Source: Caldifarciminota bacterium (GTDB lineage Bacteria; Hydrothermota; Hydrothermia; LBFQ01; DSFT01). Taken from it: a stretch of DNA of 64,000 nucleotides. Shown in pieces: positions 31,778 through 43,574 of the stretch. Location of the stretch: assembly GCA_025060695.1 (NCBI GenBank), contig JANXBH010000005.1:1-64000 (forward strand), written 5' to 3'. A model generated the notes under the pieces. It did not search any database. It saw only the letters and a list, made by a program, of their open reading frames with translations, and was not told the DNA's origin. How positions within the stretch are numbered: position 1 is the stretch's first letter; each line of letters starts with the position of its first letter. Made by a program: the position numbers and the translations under genes.

Positions 31778-34700
31778 ATGGTAGTAAGAATAGGTTATAA
31801 AAAAGAACTTTATGAAATGCCCGATTTATTAACTGTTCAATTAGAATCTTATAAGAATTTTCTTCAAGAGGATATTCCACCTAGTGAAAGGACATCAGAA
31901 AGCTTACATGGATTATTTAACGAAATATTCCCCATAATTGACTTGCAAGGCAGATATAGACTAGAATACATAAGTTATAGAATAGAAAAGCCCAAATATA
32001 CGCCTGATGAATGCATACAAAAGAACTTAACCTATTCTGTGCCTATATTCTTAAAAATTCGTCTAAAGAAAATAAGACCTCAAACTAATGTTATAGAAAA
32101 TGAAATAGAACAAGAAATATACTTTGGTGATATACCTTATATGACACCTAAAGGAACATTTATTATAAATGGTGTAGAAAGAGTTGTTTTAAGTCAAATA
32201 CATAGAGCGCCTGGGGTATATTTTACAATTCAGGAAAAAGAAACTGAAGTATATACTGCTTTACTTGTCCCATATAGGGGACCATGGATAGCTTTTACTA
32301 TTGATGGTTCTAAAGTTATAAGCATGACGGTATCTAAAAGAAGAAAAATACCTGTTAGTAGATTTTTAAGGATTTTGGGGTATGAAGATTATAGGTCGAT
32401 AATCAGTAATTTCTTGAAGGTAGAGGAGTTTTCTATAGATGATGAAAGATTATTAAGTGGTAATTACATTTTAGCTGATGATGTAGTAAGCGAAGAAACA
32501 GGAGAGTTGATATTTCAGATTGTGACTGAAAAAGGAGAATTTGTAAGAAAAGAGATAACTCAAAAATTTATAGAGGAATTAGAAAAAGAAGGGGTCAAAA
32601 AATTAAAAGTTTTAAACATGCAAGATCCTGCTACTGAAGCAATGATAACCACATTTAGACAAGATAGAATAAAAGATGCACAAAAATCCCTTGCTAATAT
32701 TTATAGAGTTTTAAAATACACTCAACCTAAAAGTCTTCAGGATGCGAAATTTGCAGTAGAAGATTTTTTCTTTTCTGGCACTAAATTGTTCTTAGGTGAA
32801 ATAGGAAGATATAAGTTAAACCTTAGATTAAAACACGATGATAAAGGTTTTGCTATTCCACCTGAAAATACTTATTCATTAACAAGAGAGGATTTTGTAG
32901 TTATAGTAAAAAGACTATTAGATTTATATAGAGGGGAAGAAATTGAAGATGACGTAGATGATATTTCAAATCGTAGAGTTAGGAGAGTTGGTGAAAGATT
33001 ATATGAACACTTTAGAAACTCATTAATAAGAGCTTCCAAAGCCATAAAGGAAAAGCTATTAACTGAAATGGAAGATGTTACTCCAAAAAAGCTATTTAAC
33101 CCAAGACTAATAACAGCATCTATAAATAACTTCTTTACTACTGATACGCTTTCTCAGTTTCTTGATCAGACTAATCCCTTAGCAGAACTAACACATAAAA
33201 GAAGAATTTCAGCACTCGGAAAAGGTGGCTTATCGCGTGAAAATGCAGGTATTGAAGTAAGAGACGTTCACCCATCTCACTACGGAAGAATTTGCCCTAT
33301 TGAAACTCCCGAAGGACAGAACATAGGTCTTGTGCTATCACTAACAACATATGCCATGATAGATAATTTTGGATTTATAAGAACACCACTAAGAAAAGTT
33401 AAAAATGGAACTTTAACTAATGAGGTTCTTTATGTTGCACCTTATGAAGAGGTAGACTATAGAATTGCAGGTGCAGATTTGAAAATCGCAAATGGTAAAA
33501 TTATTGATAAAAGAATAATTGCAAGACATAAAAGAACATATAAAATTGTTTCTAATAAAGATGTAGACTATATAGATGTATCTCCTAGGCAATTAGTATC
33601 ACCTTCATCATCTCTTATTCCATTCTTAGAGCATGATGATGCAAATAGAGCTCTTATGGGTTCTAACATGCAAAGACAAGCAGTTCCTCTTTTAATACCT
33701 GAATCACCAATTGTAGGGACAGGAATGGAGTCTAAAATAGCCAAAGATTCTGGAACGTTAGTTTTAGCAAAAAGAAGTGGTACAGTATCCTACGTGGACT
33801 CCAATAAAGTTATAATAATTCCAGATGAAAAGGAAGATGACTTTTTCGGTATTGATGAATATAAACTTCTAAAGTTTCAAAGATCAAATCAGAATACTCT
33901 TGTTCATCATATTCCTGTTGTAAAAATTGGTCAGAAAATTAAAAAGGGTGATATTATTGCGGAAATGGTAGCGGTAAAGGATGGAGAATTATCCCTTGGT
34001 AAGAATCTACTTGTTGCATTTATTCCTTGGTATGGATATAACTTTGAAGATTCTATAGTGGTTTCGGAAAGATTTTTAAAAGACGATATATTCACCTCTA
34101 TACATATTGACAGCTACGAGATAGAAGTTAGGGAAACTAAACTTGGTCCAGAGCAGATAACAAGAGATTTACCGGGTGTGTATGAAGAAAGCCTTAGAAA
34201 TCTTGATGAGCATGGAATAGTAAGAATAGGAACTGAAGTAAAGCCAGGAGATATTCTTGTTGGTAAAATTACACCTGAGGGAGAAAGAGAGCTAACACCG
34301 GAGGAAAGACTATTACAAACTATATTTGGTGAAAAAACAAAAGGTTATAGAAATACATCACTAAAAGTCCCACCTGGAGTTGTAGGAACTGTAGTAGATG
34401 TTGTAATTTTAACTAAATACGCGGAAAACGAGTTTTCAAAGAAAATATTAGAAGAAAGAAAAGAGAATGCTAATAAGAAGTATAAAGAAAGTATTGAAAG
34501 AGTAAAGAGTAGACTGATTGAGTTATTAGAAGAAAATCTAAAAGGTATAAAGTTTAAGAAAAATATTTATACCAAGGATGGAGAATTGGTTTTCAAAACA
34601 GGCGAAACCTTCTCGAAAGATAAAGTGGATGATCCACTTAAGTTGGTATTCGCTGATGGTTTTGTCGAAGACAAAACCGTTATTTCAAAAATAAATAATT

Positions 34701-35704
34701 TCTATTCAGGAGCAAAGTCATTTATAAAGTCAATTGAGGATAATTATAAACTGGAGCTCTCGAGGATTGAAAGGGGAGATGAGCTACAACCCGGAGTTAT
34801 TCAACTTATTAAGGTTTATATAGCTCAAAGAAGAAAATTTAATGTAGGTGATAAAATGGCTGGTAGACATGGTAATAAAGGTGTTGTTTCAATTATAGCA
34901 CCATTAGAAGATATGCCTTTTTTAGATGATGGAACACCGGTAGATGTTGTTTTAAATCCTCTTGGTGTTCCCTCAAGAATGAATATAGGTCAGATATTAG
35001 AAACACTTTTGGGTTGGGCTGGGGTTGAGTTAACGAAAAAGTTAGTTAATTTATTGAAAGAAGGAGATGCTTCAAAAATTAGAGAATTCCTCCTAACAAT
35101 ATATCAACCTCACAAAGATGAGGATTTTATTGAGTTTTTAAAGAATGCAAAAGAATCTGAAATTATTGCTTATGCAACTAATTTAGCAGAAAAAGGTATA
35201 AAGTATGCTTGTCCTGTTTTTGAAGGCTTAACTATAGATGAAGTTAAGGAACAACTTAAAATTGCAGGATTACCAGAAGACGGAAAAGTTAGATTAAGAG
35301 ATGGTAGAACGGGAGAATATTTTGATTACCCTGTAACTGTAGGTTATATGTATATGATGAAGCTTGTTCATATGGTTGAAGATAAGATACATGCAAGAAG
35401 TGTTGGTTCTTATTCTATTATAACTCAGCAACCATTGGGAGGAAGAGCACATTTTGGTGGTCAGAGGTTTGGAGAAATGGAAGTTTGGGCAGCCGAAGCT
35501 CATGGTGCTGCATATGCACTTCAGGAACTGTTAACAGTAAAAAGTGATGACAGACTTGGTAGGAAACACTTATATGAAGCTATCAGAAGAGGTGACTTAC
35601 CACCTGAGCCAAGTCTGCCCGAGTCATTTAATGTTCTTGTTAAAAAGCTTAGGGGTCTTTGTATAGATGTTATAATTGATTATCAAAAGGAGAGAAGGTT
35701 ATGA
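31778..35704 (+). CDS. rpoB: RNA polymerase beta subunit
   Basis: A 1308-residue RpoB, within the usual range. Conserved blocks: [15 protein letters not shown] near 130, the rifampicin-site region [22 protein letters not shown] near 456-477 (Ala at the position that is Ser522 in E. coli), [56 protein letters not shown], and [18 protein letters not shown] near the C-terminus. No intein or split is seen. It overlaps rpoC by 4 bases. Confidence 0.98.
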   Translation: MVVRIGYKKELYEMPDLLTVQLESYKNFLQEDIPPSERTSESLHGLFNEIFPIIDLQGRYRLEYISYRIEKPKYTPDECIQKNLTYSVPIFLKIRLKKIRPQTNVIENEIEQEIYFGDIPYMTPKGTFIINGVERVVLSQIHRAPGVYFTIQEKETEVYTALLVPYRGPWIAFTIDGSKVISMTVSKRRKIPVSRFLRILGYEDYRSIISNFLKVEEFSIDDERLLSGNYILADDVVSEETGELIFQIVTEKGEFVRKEITQKFIEELEKEGVKKLKVLNMQDPATEAMITTFRQDRIKDAQKSLANIYRVLKYTQPKSLQDAKFAVEDFFFSGTKLFLGEIGRYKLNLRLKHDDKGFAIPPENTYSLTREDFVVIVKRLLDLYRGEEIEDDVDDISNRRVRRVGERLYEHFRNSLIRASKAIKEKLLTEMEDVTPKKLFNPRLITASINNFFTTDTLSQFLDQTNPLAELTHKRRISALGKGGLSRENAGIEVRDVHPSHYGRICPIETPEGQNIGLVLSLTTYAMIDNFGFIRTPLRKVKNGTLTNEVLYVAPYEEVDYRIAGADLKIANGKIIDKRIIARHKRTYKIVSNKDVDYIDVSPRQLVSPSSSLIPFLEHDDANRALMGSNMQRQAVPLLIPESPIVGTGMESKIAKDSGTLVLAKRSGTVSYVDSNKVIIIPDEKEDDFFGIDEYKLLKFQRSNQNTLVHHIPVVKIGQKIKKGDIIAEMVAVKDGELSLGKNLLVAFIPWYGYNFEDSIVVSERFLKDDIFTSIHIDSYEIEVRETKLGPEQITRDLPGVYEESLRNLDEHGIVRIGTEVKPGDILVGKITPEGERELTPEERLLQTIFGEKTKGYRNTSLKVPPGVVGTVVDVVILTKYAENEFSKKILEERKENANKKYKESIERVKSRLIELLEENLKGIKFKKNIYTKDGELVFKTGETFSKDKVDDPLKLVFADGFVEDKTVISKINNFYSGAKSFIKSIEDNYKLELSRIERGDELQPGVIQLIKVYIAQRRKFNVGDKMAGRHGNKGVVSIIAPLEDMPFLDDGTPVDVVLNPLGVPSRMNIGQILETLLGWAGVELTKKLVNLLKEGDASKIREFLLTIYQPHKDEDFIEFLKNAKESEIIAYATNLAEKGIKYACPVFEGLTIDEVKEQLKIAGLPEDGKVRLRDGRTGEYFDYPVTVGYMYMMKLVHMVEDKIHARSVGSYSIITQQPLGGRAHFGGQRFGEMEVWAAEAHGAAYALQELLTVKSDDRLGRKHLYEAIRRGDLPPEPSLPESFNVLVKKLRGLCIDVIIDYQKERRL

Positions 35705-38700
35705 TAGAAAGAGTTAAGGAGGAAATTTTAACTAAAATATCGCCAAAAAATCTTAAATCTATAATTATAAGATTAGCAGATCCTGATACTATTATAAGAT
35801 GGTCGTATGCGGAAATGAAGGGAAGGGAAAGAGGTGAATACGGTCTTGGTGAAGTAACAAAGCCTGAAACTATAAACTATAGAACTCAAAAACCGGAACC
35901 GGGTGGACTATTTTGTGAGAAAATTTTTGGTCCTGTAAATAGTTATAAGTGTTCTTGTGGTAAATACAGGGGTAAAAAGTACGCTGGTGTGATTTGTGAT
36001 GTGTGCGGTGTAGAAGTTACCGATTCATCTGTAAGAAGAGAGAGGATGGGCTATGTAAAGCTTGCAGTTCCTGTAGCCCACATTTGGTTTTATAAAATAC
36101 CACCTTCAATAATAGGAACTCTTTTGGATATTAGTAGAGCTAATCTTGAAGAAGTACTATATTATAATTCATATGTCGTTTTAAATCCTGGTAAAGTGCC
36201 TAATCTTAGAAAGGGAGAAGTACTAACCCTTAGTAAATATGATGAGTTAGTTAGAACTTATGGTAAGGGTGCTTTTGAAGCTGGTATGGGTGCACCTGCA
36301 ATAAAGCAACTTCTAAAAGAATTATCTGAACCGATTTCTGGTAATAAAACGAGACTTGAAAAAATGCTTGAAGATTTAACTATAAGGTTAAGAGTAGAAA
36401 AATCAGCTATACTAAGAAAGAAAATACTTCAAAAGTTGAGAATTGTTAAATCATTCGTTGAATCTGGAGTAGAACCCCACTGGATGATATTAGAAGTTAT
36501 ACCTATTATACCTCCTGACCTTAGACCCTTAGTTGCACTTGATGGTGGAAGGTTCACTTCCAGTGATATAAATGAGCTGTATAGAAGACTTATATATAGA
36601 AATAGAAATTTAGCTAATATGTTGGCTGAAGCTCAAATGCCAGAACAAATTTTAAATAATGAAAAAAGAATAGTTCAAGAAATGGTCGATGCAGTTTTAG
36701 ATAACTCAAGAAGAAAAAAACCAGTTACTGGAAGAGGAAATAGAAAACTAAAGTCTCTTTCAGATGATATTAGAGGTAAGAAGGGTCTGCTTAGGAGGAA
36801 TCTGCTTGGTAAGAGAGTTGACTATTCGGCAAGAAGTGTAATAGTAGTTGGTCCAGATTTAAAAATTTATCAGGCAGGAGTGCCAAAGGATATAGCTGTT
36901 GAACTTTGGAAGCCATTCATTGAAAGAAAAGTTGAAGAAATGGGTCTTCCTGAGAGTCCTAAGAAACTTTTAAGAAGGAAATCAGAAGTTGTTTGGGAAA
37001 TACTTGAAGATGTAGTTAAACACCATCCAATATGGTTGAATAGAGCGCCTACCTTGCATAGACCTTCTATTCAAGCTTTTGAGCCAGTGATAGTTGAAGG
37101 TAAGGCTATTAGATTGCATCCTCTTGTATGTACAGCATATAATGCGGATTTTGATGGAGACCAAATGGCTATATTTGTTCCTCTATCACCTGAAGCACAG
37201 CTTGAAAGTTATATGTTAGTTTTATCCGTTCACAACATACTCTCACCAGCTAATGGGAAGCCATTAGCAAGTGCAAGTCAAGACATGGTAATAGGTATAA
37301 ATTATTTAACTAAATCCAAATTTACATCAAATATCAGAACATTTTACTCAATACACGAGGCAATAATTAGCTATGAAAATGGACAGATGGATTTACATAC
37401 AACTATAAGAGTTCCAATATCTAAATCTGAACCACTGAGTGGTATTCCTCCATTTGAGTTTATAGAGACTACAATTGGTAGAATTATATTCAATAGTATT
37501 TTACCGCCGGATTTTAGAATGAAATATGGTTTTATAAATAAGGAACTTAAAAAGAAAGATATTGCAGATATTGTATATAAAATGCATCGTATGCTGGGTT
37601 CTTGGACCACAGCAGAATTCTTAGATAATATGAAAGATTTAGGTTTTAAATATGCAACCAAGTCTGGTTTAACATTTGGTATAGACGATATTATTATCCC
37701 TGAAAGTAAATATCAAATAGTAGAAAAATCCTTTAAGGAGCTTGATAAAATAAATCGTAGGTTAGAAAAGGGTGAAATATCAAGAGCAGAACATTATCAA
37801 CAAGTTGTAGACCTTTGGACAAGAACGACTGAGTCTGTAAAAAATGAACTTGAAAAGTCACTTCAGTCTGACAAGGAAGGATTTAATCCAATATACATGA
37901 TGGTATATTCTGGTGCAAGGGGTAACATAATTCAAACTATGCAACTTTCAGCAATGAGAGGACTAATGGCAAGACCAAGCAGAAAAGGTGAAATTGGTGA
38001 TTTAATAGAAATTCCTGTTATCTCTTCTCTGAAAGAAGGCTTAAAAACTATGGAATACTTTATATCTACACATGGAGCAAGAAAAGGACAATCCGATACC
38101 GCACTAAAAACAGCTGATGCTGGTTATTTAACAAGAAGACTTGTGGATGTGGCACAAGATGTAGTAGTAACTATAGATGATTGTGGAACTATAAGAGGAA
38201 GAACAATAAGAGCACCAAATATTGCAAGTAAAATACTTGGAAGAATAGCACTTGAAGATATATATGACCCGAACACTGGCGAGCTTATAGTTAGTGCAAA
38301 TGAAGAAATAACTGATGAAAAAGCGGAAATGATAGAAAAAGCTGGTGTTGTTGAGGTAAATGTTCGTTCGGTTCTTTATTGTGAGGCAGAATATGGAGTT
38401 TGTGCTAAGTGCTATGGAAGGAACTTGGCAACAGGAAAGATTGTGGACATTGGAGAAGCTGTAGGAATTATTGCAGCACAATCAATAGGAGAACCGGGAA
38501 CTCAGTTAACACTTAGAACTTTCCATACTGGTGGTATTGCTGAAAAAATAGCTGAAGAAAGCTTCTATTTATCACCTTTCAAAGGCATAGTTAAATATAT
38601 TAATCTAAAAACACTTGAGAGGGATGGAAAGAAAATAGTTATAAGCAAGAAGGGTAAAATAAGGGTAGTATCAAATGATGGAAAAGAAAAGATTTACGAT

Positions 38701-39846
38701 GTTCCATATGGAAGTGAAATATTCGTAGATGATGGTCAAATAGTGAAAGTTAATGAGAAATTAATAGAATGGGAGCCATATTCTCTTCCAATATTAACAA
38801 CTAAAGAAGGAGTGCTTGATTTTGAAGATATTGTTGAAAATATCACATTGAAGGAAGAAGTTGAAGAAGGTAAAATTGAATATGTAGTTCAAGTAGTGAG
38901 ACAAAGAAAACTTTATCCTAAGGTTAATGTAAGAGATCCTAAGACAGGAGAAATATTAGAAGAAATACCATTAGTTAATGAAGCGAGATTAACCCAAAGA
39001 GTATATCAACTATTTAAGCAAGCAAAGCAAATTAAAAACTATAAGGATAGGGAAATAGTAAAAGCTGGTGAAATTATTGCAAAACTACCAAAAATTACTG
39101 CGAAGACGAGGGATATCACTGGAGGACTTCCAAAGGTTGAAGAGTTATTCGAAGCAAGAGTTCCAAAAAATAAGGCCATATTAGCTGAAAGGGGAGGACA
39201 AGTAGAGATTCTCGGTCTTGAAAGGGGTATATTTAAAGTAAAGGTAGGAGAACAAATTTACGAAGTTCCATATGGTAGATATTTACTTGTTGGTAGTGGT
39301 GAGTATGTAGAGGCGGGTGATCCTCTTACTGATGGCGAAATTGACCCACATGACTTATTAAGAATAAAAGGTAAGGACTTCGTTCAAGAGTATCTATTTG
39401 AGAAAATACAAGGTATTTACAAAATGTCAGATGTTGAAATAAACGATAAACATATTGAGATTATAGTAAGGCAAATGCTCAGAAAAGTAAAAATTATATC
39501 TTCAGGAACTACTAACTTGTTTGAGGATGACATAGTTGATTATTCCAAGGTTAAAAAAGAAAACGAAAGAGTCATAACTGAAGGAGGAAAACCTGCAACC
39601 TATATGCATGTTTTACTTGGTATAACAAGAGCTTCGCTATCTACCGATTCATTTATTTCTGCCGCTTCGTTCCAAGAAACCACAAAAGTATTAGCATTTG
39701 CATCTATAGAAGGTAAATCGGACGAATTAAGAGGTTTAAAGGAAAATGTGATTATAGGAGGTCTAATACCTTCAGGGACGGGTAGAAAGGACCTAAAAGA
39801 AATGGCAATTTTGGCTGAAGAAGAAAAAGTAGAAGAAATAGCGTGA
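35701..39846 (+). CDS. rpoC: RNA polymerase beta' subunit
   Basis: A 1381-residue RpoC. N-terminal zinc ribbon Cys84, 86, 99 and 102; the catalytic NADFDGDQM at 481-489 with the three Mg-binding Asp at 483, 485 and 487; bridge-helix and trigger-loop region near [24 protein letters not shown]; second zinc site with [13 protein letters not shown]; and TFHTGG. No intein is seen. The stop overlaps the GTG of the next gene (GTGA), so downstream genes are part of the same transcription unit. Confidence 0.98.
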   Translation: MIERVKEEILTKISPKNLKSIIIRLADPDTIIRWSYAEMKGRERGEYGLGEVTKPETINYRTQKPEPGGLFCEKIFGPVNSYKCSCGKYRGKKYAGVICDVCGVEVTDSSVRRERMGYVKLAVPVAHIWFYKIPPSIIGTLLDISRANLEEVLYYNSYVVLNPGKVPNLRKGEVLTLSKYDELVRTYGKGAFEAGMGAPAIKQLLKELSEPISGNKTRLEKMLEDLTIRLRVEKSAILRKKILQKLRIVKSFVESGVEPHWMILEVIPIIPPDLRPLVALDGGRFTSSDINELYRRLIYRNRNLANMLAEAQMPEQILNNEKRIVQEMVDAVLDNSRRKKPVTGRGNRKLKSLSDDIRGKKGLLRRNLLGKRVDYSARSVIVVGPDLKIYQAGVPKDIAVELWKPFIERKVEEMGLPESPKKLLRRKSEVVWEILEDVVKHHPIWLNRAPTLHRPSIQAFEPVIVEGKAIRLHPLVCTAYNADFDGDQMAIFVPLSPEAQLESYMLVLSVHNILSPANGKPLASASQDMVIGINYLTKSKFTSNIRTFYSIHEAIISYENGQMDLHTTIRVPISKSEPLSGIPPFEFIETTIGRIIFNSILPPDFRMKYGFINKELKKKDIADIVYKMHRMLGSWTTAEFLDNMKDLGFKYATKSGLTFGIDDIIIPESKYQIVEKSFKELDKINRRLEKGEISRAEHYQQVVDLWTRTTESVKNELEKSLQSDKEGFNPIYMMVYSGARGNIIQTMQLSAMRGLMARPSRKGEIGDLIEIPVISSLKEGLKTMEYFISTHGARKGQSDTALKTADAGYLTRRLVDVAQDVVVTIDDCGTIRGRTIRAPNIASKILGRIALEDIYDPNTGELIVSANEEITDEKAEMIEKAGVVEVNVRSVLYCEAEYGVCAKCYGRNLATGKIVDIGEAVGIIAAQSIGEPGTQLTLRTFHTGGIAEKIAEESFYLSPFKGIVKYINLKTLERDGKKIVISKKGKIRVVSNDGKEKIYDVPYGSEIFVDDGQIVKVNEKLIEWEPYSLPILTTKEGVLDFEDIVENITLKEEVEEGKIEYVVQVVRQRKLYPKVNVRDPKTGEILEEIPLVNEARLTQRVYQLFKQAKQIKNYKDREIVKAGEIIAKLPKITAKTRDITGGLPKVEELFEARVPKNKAILAERGGQVEILGLERGIFKVKVGEQIYEVPYGRYLLVGSGEYVEAGDPLTDGEIDPHDLLRIKGKDFVQEYLFEKIQGIYKMSDVEINDKHIEIIVRQMLRKVKIISSGTTNLFEDDIVDYSKVKKENERVITEGGKPATYMHVLLGITRASLSTDSFISAASFQETTKVLAFASIEGKSDELRGLKENVIIGGLIPSGTGRKDLKEMAILAEEEKVEEIA

Positions 39847-40862
39847 TACTACTAATAGCAACTTTTTTAGAGAAAGAAGTTTATTTTCCTTCAATATACT
39901 TAATTTTACCTGATAGTGGGGATTTTAGAGTAATATCAGAGGAGTTTTTAAAAGGATTTGACCTTGCTATCCGTGATGAATATAAATTTAGTATAATTGA
40001 CGAAGACCCTGATACATCAATAGACTTTTCTGTTATTTATGAAAACATTGTAAATAAACATCCTAAAATCGTGGTTGGACCTATATTACCAAAACATCAA
40101 AGAATCTCTGCGGAAATTTCTATGAGAAAGAAAGTTATTCAAATCATACCTATAACATATGACCTCTATCTTGGAACTTATGGAAATTACGTTTATCCAT
40201 TCAATTACAAAATTTATATGTCAATAGAATCACTCTTGGATTATACCTTTAAGAAAGGTGATAGTAATGTGGTTTTACTTTACGAGAATACAACAAATGG
40301 TTTTTCTATAAAAAAATTCATAGATACGAAATATGATATTCCGACAATACCTATAAAAAATACCAAGATTTCAAAGGAGTATATAGCTGAACTGATAAAA
40401 GATCTAAAAAATTATGACGCTCTAATATTTTCAGATGGAGGAATTAATTCAGTAAATATTTACCTGAGTTTAAGAAAGAATGGATATAGTAAAGATGTAT
40501 ATGTATTTGATAGTTGGCTGTCGTTTGATATATTTCCGATGATCATAGGTTTGTCAGAAAATCTATATATCTTATCCCTCAAGAGTATAAGTTATGCAAG
40601 CTATTTACTAAAGCTTGATAGAAAATACAAATTCATAGAAAATTACAGAAAGTTGTATAATTCAGAACCTACAATAGCTTCCCAAATAGGATATGATACA
40701 GGAGTTTTAGTAAAGCAAGCTCTAAAGTCTGAAGATATAAAGAGTTTTCTTCTGAAGTATGGAATTTTAAGTGGTATTAATGGAGATTATTTAATATCTA
40801 AAAATCCTGAGTATATAAAGATCTTTAAAATTTCAGGAGGTGGTTTAGAGGAGGTAAAGTAA
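39843..40862 (+). CDS. Type 1 periplasmic binding-fold protein
   Basis: A 339-residue protein of the branched-chain-amino-acid / LppC-like periplasmic binding fold: [24 protein letters not shown] at the start, [10 protein letters not shown] near 80, [18 protein letters not shown] near 144, [10 protein letters not shown] near 195, and [13 protein letters not shown] near 283. No ABC permease lies beside it. N-terminus MILLIATFL is a very short export-like leader. It is unusual downstream of rpoC, where rpsL/rpsG are common. It overlaps the next small gene by one base. Confidence 0.65.
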   Translation: MILLIATFLEKEVYFPSIYLILPDSGDFRVISEEFLKGFDLAIRDEYKFSIIDEDPDTSIDFSVIYENIVNKHPKIVVGPILPKHQRISAEISMRKKVIQIIPITYDLYLGTYGNYVYPFNYKIYMSIESLLDYTFKKGDSNVVLLYENTTNGFSIKKFIDTKYDIPTIPIKNTKISKEYIAELIKDLKNYDALIFSDGGINSVNIYLSLRKNGYSKDVYVFDSWLSFDIFPMIIGLSENLYILSLKSISYASYLLKLDRKYKFIENYRKLYNSEPTIASQIGYDTGVLVKQALKSEDIKSFLLKYGILSGINGDYLISKNPEYIKIFKISGGGLEEVK

Positions 40863-41014
40863 TGAAATTTTGGATAGCCTTTTTTCTTTCACTTATTTTA
40901 CAAATTATTGGACTAATACTAACTTCCTTCGGAGATACAGTGATAACTCCAATTCTATTTACTATAGCTCTATTTGTTATAATGATTTGGGGGATTTTAA
41001 GCTATAATGGTTAA
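40862..41014 (+). CDS. Small two-span membrane protein
   Basis: A 50-residue frame (ATG 40862, stop 41012-41014) below normal ORF cut-offs. It has two hydrophobic segments (about 4-23 and 28-45) separated by a short loop with Gly-Asp. A GGAGGTAA sequence just upstream of the ATG supports translation, and it overlaps both neighbours (stop/start overlap with the binding protein, 8 bases with the next gene). Function unknown. Confidence 0.65.
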   Translation: MKFWIAFFLSLILQIIGLILTSFGDTVITPILFTIALFVIMIWGILSYNG

Positions 41015-41279
41015 AGCACAAGTTAGTATATATAGCTTTGAAAATTACGAAAATTTAGGAGAAACAGTAAGAGAATTTTGGAATATACTAAAAAGTTATC
41101 GCCTTAATTTTATTTCTAATTCAATTTCTACAATTATATGGTCAGATGATGGGAGTTTAATTTTTGAAGTTTTAAAAGTTTCATTTGAAAAATTTAAGAA
41201 AAATAAATTAGTGTTTGATATAAAGATATTAAACTTTGGACCATATCCAGATTTTCAAATAAAGGATAGTGAAATATGA
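41007..41279 (+). CDS. YkoF/MTH1187-like thiamine-binding-fold protein
   Basis: A 90-residue ferredoxin-like protein resembling the small YkoF/MTH1187 (DUF77) family: KAQVSIYSFENYENLGETVREFWNIL, the conserved S-x3-T-x2-W/E segment (NSISTIIWSDDGSLIFEVL), and a closing strand KLVFDIKILNFGP. Some members bind thiamine or pyrimidine precursors. The match is by pattern only. It overlaps dapA by 4 bases. Confidence 0.45.
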   Translation: MVKAQVSIYSFENYENLGETVREFWNILKSYRLNFISNSISTIIWSDDGSLIFEVLKVSFEKFKKNKLVFDIKILNFGPYPDFQIKDSEI

Positions 41280-42130
41280 AAGGTTTATATACCGCAATAA
41301 TTACTCCTTTTGACAACGAGCTAAATATAGACTATGAAAGTTTAGAAAAATTGGTAGAATTTCAAATAATGCATAAAGTAGATGGAATAGTAGTATTTGG
41401 AACAACAGGTGAGGCACCTACTATTGAAGAGGAAGAATTTTTTAAAACTTTAAGTTTTATTAAAAAATATAAGGATAGTATAGATATCGTTGTTGGTGCT
41501 GGGACAAATAGCACTAAGAAAACAATTGAAAAAACAAAAAAGTGTATGGACATGGGTTTTGATAAATTTTTAATAGTTTCACCTTATTATAATAAACCAA
41601 ATACAAAAGGCTTATATGAACATTTTAAGGCTGTATTATCCTTAGGTGCAAAAGTTATAATCTATGAAATTCCTTCAAGGACAGGAATATCTATTCCATT
41701 GGAGGTTATTAAGTCATTAAAGGAGGAATTTAGTGAAAATTTTGTCGCCTTGAAATTTTCAAATAGTGATTTAGACTTATTAAGTAGAATAATTTTGGAA
41801 GTGAAAGGTATTAATATTTTAAGTGGTGATGATAATTTAACACTTGCTATGATGTCATTAGGTGCAAATGGAGTTATTTCAGTTTTAAGTAATGTATTTC
41901 CAAGTGAAATAAGGGAACTTGTTTATGATGCATTAGAGGGAGATTTCTTAAAGGCAAGAGAAATACATTATAGGATGTATAAACTCTTTAAACTTGCATT
42001 TATAGAAACTAATCCAATACCGATAAAGTACATGGCATATAAGAAAAATATAATAAAAACACCAAAGCTAAGACTTCCACTTTCTGAACTTTCTGAAAGT
42101 AATATAAAGCTCATAGACAGCATTTTATAA
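41276..42130 (+). CDS. dapA: 4-hydroxy-tetrahydrodipicolinate synthase
   Basis: Lysine and diaminopimelate pathway enzyme condensing pyruvate with aspartate semialdehyde; 284 residues. Schiff-base Lys160 (FVALKFSN), Tyr130 and Arg135 in YEIPSRTG, Thr44 in FGTTGEAPT and Tyr104 in SPYYNKP are all in place. It ends the long rpoBC transcription unit and its stop overlaps the convergent ccmD-like gene by 6 bases. N-acetylneuraminate lyase is a related alternative, but the motif set favours DapA. Confidence 0.9.
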   Translation: MKGLYTAIITPFDNELNIDYESLEKLVEFQIMHKVDGIVVFGTTGEAPTIEEEEFFKTLSFIKKYKDSIDIVVGAGTNSTKKTIEKTKKCMDMGFDKFLIVSPYYNKPNTKGLYEHFKAVLSLGAKVIIYEIPSRTGISIPLEVIKSLKEEFSENFVALKFSNSDLDLLSRIILEVKGINILSGDDNLTLAMMSLGANGVISVLSNVFPSEIRELVYDALEGDFLKAREIHYRMYKLFKLAFIETNPIPIKYMAYKKNIIKTPKLRLPLSELSESNIKLIDSIL

Positions 42131-42214
42131 TTTTTTCACTTTATTATAAAGTATTAACAAAAAAGCAAAAATAATTATCCAGAATGCAAGATAGGCTAAA
42201 AATAGATATATCAT
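42125..42214 (-). CDS. ccmD: CcmD-like heme exporter peptide
   Basis: A 29-residue gene (ATG 42214, TAA 42125-42127) far below normal ORF cut-offs. The peptide MIYLFLAYLAFWIIIFAFLL followed by ILYNKVKKL matches the CcmD pattern: one membrane span beginning YLF-AY and a basic tail. CcmD binds CcmC and helps release holo-CcmE in cytochrome c maturation. It overlaps the ccmC stop as ATGA, and its position directly after ccmC is where ccmD normally sits. Confidence 0.7.
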   Translation of the reverse strand: MIYLFLAYLAFWIIIFAFLLILYNKVKKL

Positions 42215-42885
42215 ATTTTAAGAATTCTCTTTATTTCAAACTTTTCTACTCTATATGTTAGATAAAACATTAATGCATAAAGAGATAACAAAGTAATAAG
42301 GCTAAAAATCATAACAAATGTAATCTCAGGAGACATATTGAACTTTTCATTTGTCCCCTCAATAACTATAGGATGAATACTCCTCCAAATTCTAATAGAA
42401 ATGAAAGTTATCGGAACATTTATAAAACCAATAATTGCAATGAAAGAAGAAGTTTTAGCTCTCGTTTCAATATCGTCGGATAACATATTCCTCAATGCAA
42501 TATATCCAAAATAATATAAAATTGTTATAGCCATAGTAGTTAGTCTTGGATCCCATGTCCAAAACACACCCCATGCAGGTTTTGCCCAGATTGAACCCAT
42601 AACTAATGAAGCCATACCAAATAATATACCAAGTTTTATGCTAACACTTGCAAGAATATCGTAGTCTAATTTCTTATTTCTTAAATAGAGGATAGAAAAT
42701 ATAAGTCCTATAAATAGTGAAATCATCATTATCCATGCAGATGAAACATGATAGTAAAATATTTTTTGTATATGACCGAGAACTATTCCCTTTTCTCCTG
42801 GCCAGCTTACAGGTGGTGCCCAGATAAAAATTAAAAATAAATTTATAGAAACTAAAAGAAATACTATGAAAAAAAGTAAGCTCAA
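42211..42885 (-). CDS. ccmC: Heme handling membrane protein CcmC
   Basis: A 224-residue six-span protein with the tryptophan-rich heme site SIWAKPAWGVFWTWDPRLT near 98-116 and the two axial histidine candidates His46 (YYHVSSAW) and His171 (SIHP). It attaches heme to CcmE for cytochrome c maturation. The start is TTG 42885; no other start codon precedes the first membrane span. It lies one base past the discriminator of tRNA-Thr with no ribosome binding site. Confidence 0.9.
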   Translation of the reverse strand: MSLLFFIVFLLVSINLFLIFIWAPPVSWPGEKGIVLGHIQKIFYYHVSSAWIMMISLFIGLIFSILYLRNKKLDYDILASVSIKLGILFGMASLVMGSIWAKPAWGVFWTWDPRLTTMAITILYYFGYIALRNMLSDDIETRAKTSSFIAIIGFINVPITFISIRIWRSIHPIVIEGTNEKFNMSPEITFVMIFSLITLLSLYALMFYLTYRVEKFEIKRILKI

Positions 42886-42886
42886 A

Positions 42887-42960
42887 AGCCTGCGGGCGGA
42901 TTTGAACCGCCGACCTCTTCCTTACCAAGGAAGCGCTCTAACCTCCTGAGCTACGCAGGC
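42887..42960 (-). tRNA. tRNA-Thr (anticodon GGT)
   Basis: Minus strand. Acceptor GCCTGCG pairs with CGCAGGC; D-arm GCTC/GAGC; anticodon stem CTTCC/GGAAG with loop TTGGTAA (anticodon GGT, codon ACC); T-arm GGCGG-TTCAAAT-CCGCC; discriminator T. CCA is not encoded. It is immediately followed by ccmC. Confidence 0.95.
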
Positions 42961-42968
42961 TAAATGAA

Positions 42969-42991
42969 ATTTTAAAGCCCATCTTTAAAAT
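42969..42991. promoter_or_regulatory. Divergent -10 boxes (tRNA-Thr / pdxH)
   Basis: ATTTTA at 42969-42974 is a minus TAAAAT box 8 bases from the mature tRNA-Thr 5' end. TAAAAT at 42986-42991 is 10 bases from ATG 43002. Confidence 0.6.
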
Positions 42992-43001
42992 TTATTATCA
43001 C

Positions 43002-43574
43002 ATGATTAATCCAATAAGTTTAGTAAAATCATATTATGAAAAAGCAAAGGAGCTAAATTTAAAATATTTTGATGCTGCAGTTCTTTGTACTTCGAGGGAT
43101 AATATACCAGATGGAAGAAATGTGCTAATAAAAGAAATCACAGAAAATGGTTTTATATTCTATACAAATTACAATTCAAAAAAAGGAAAAGATTTAGAAT
43201 TGAATCCACATGCATGTATAGTTTTCTATTGGCAGGATTTAGGAATACAAATCAGGATAAGGGGGAAAGTAGAAAAAGTGGAGAATCAAAAATCAATTGA
43301 GTATTTTAGAACAAGGCCAAAAGGGAGCCAAATTTCCGCATATATATCAAAGCAGTCTGAAGAATTAGAAAGCTATGAAAAGTTAGTTGAAATATTTGAA
43401 GAATATAGTAAAACATTTAAAGATAGGGAAGTGGAAAAGCCAGAAGATTGGGGCGGATATATATTGATACCGTCAGAGATTGAAATATGGGAGGAAAAAC
43501 CATATAGACTTCACAAAAGGGTATTATACTACTTGGATGGAAATATATGGAAAATGAAATACCTATATCCATAG
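43002..43574 (+). CDS. pdxH: Pyridoxamine 5'-phosphate oxidase
   Basis: FMN enzyme making pyridoxal phosphate; 190 residues. Family blocks: AVLCTSRDNIPDGRNVLIKEI, GFIFYTNYNSKKGKDLELNP (FMN binding), CIVFYWQDLGIQIRIRGKVEK, EYFRTRPKGSQISAYIS, and the C-terminal EEKPYRLHKRVLYY carrying the Arg and His used for substrate. The ATG lies 10 bases after its -10 box. It overlaps the next gene by 28 bases. Confidence 0.92.
   Translation: MINPISLVKSYYEKAKELNLKYFDAAVLCTSRDNIPDGRNVLIKEITENGFIFYTNYNSKKGKDLELNPHACIVFYWQDLGIQIRIRGKVEKVENQKSIEYFRTRPKGSQISAYISKQSEELESYEKLVEIFEEYSKTFKDREVEKPEDWGGYILIPSEIEIWEEKPYRLHKRVLYYLDGNIWKMKYLYP

Noticed and set aside
33140-33215. Rifampicin-resistance substitution (Ala at the Ser522 position of RpoB)
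   Set aside because: Natural variation at this position cannot be taken as resistance without testing; neighbouring key residues are conserved.
31778-39846. Intein or split in rpoB/rpoC
   Set aside because: All conserved blocks are continuous and the lengths (1308 and 1381) are normal.
42674-42928. Frame overlapping tRNA-Thr and ccmC on the minus strand
   Set aside because: Starts inside the tRNA and runs out of frame through ccmC, whose membrane and heme motifs identify the real frame.
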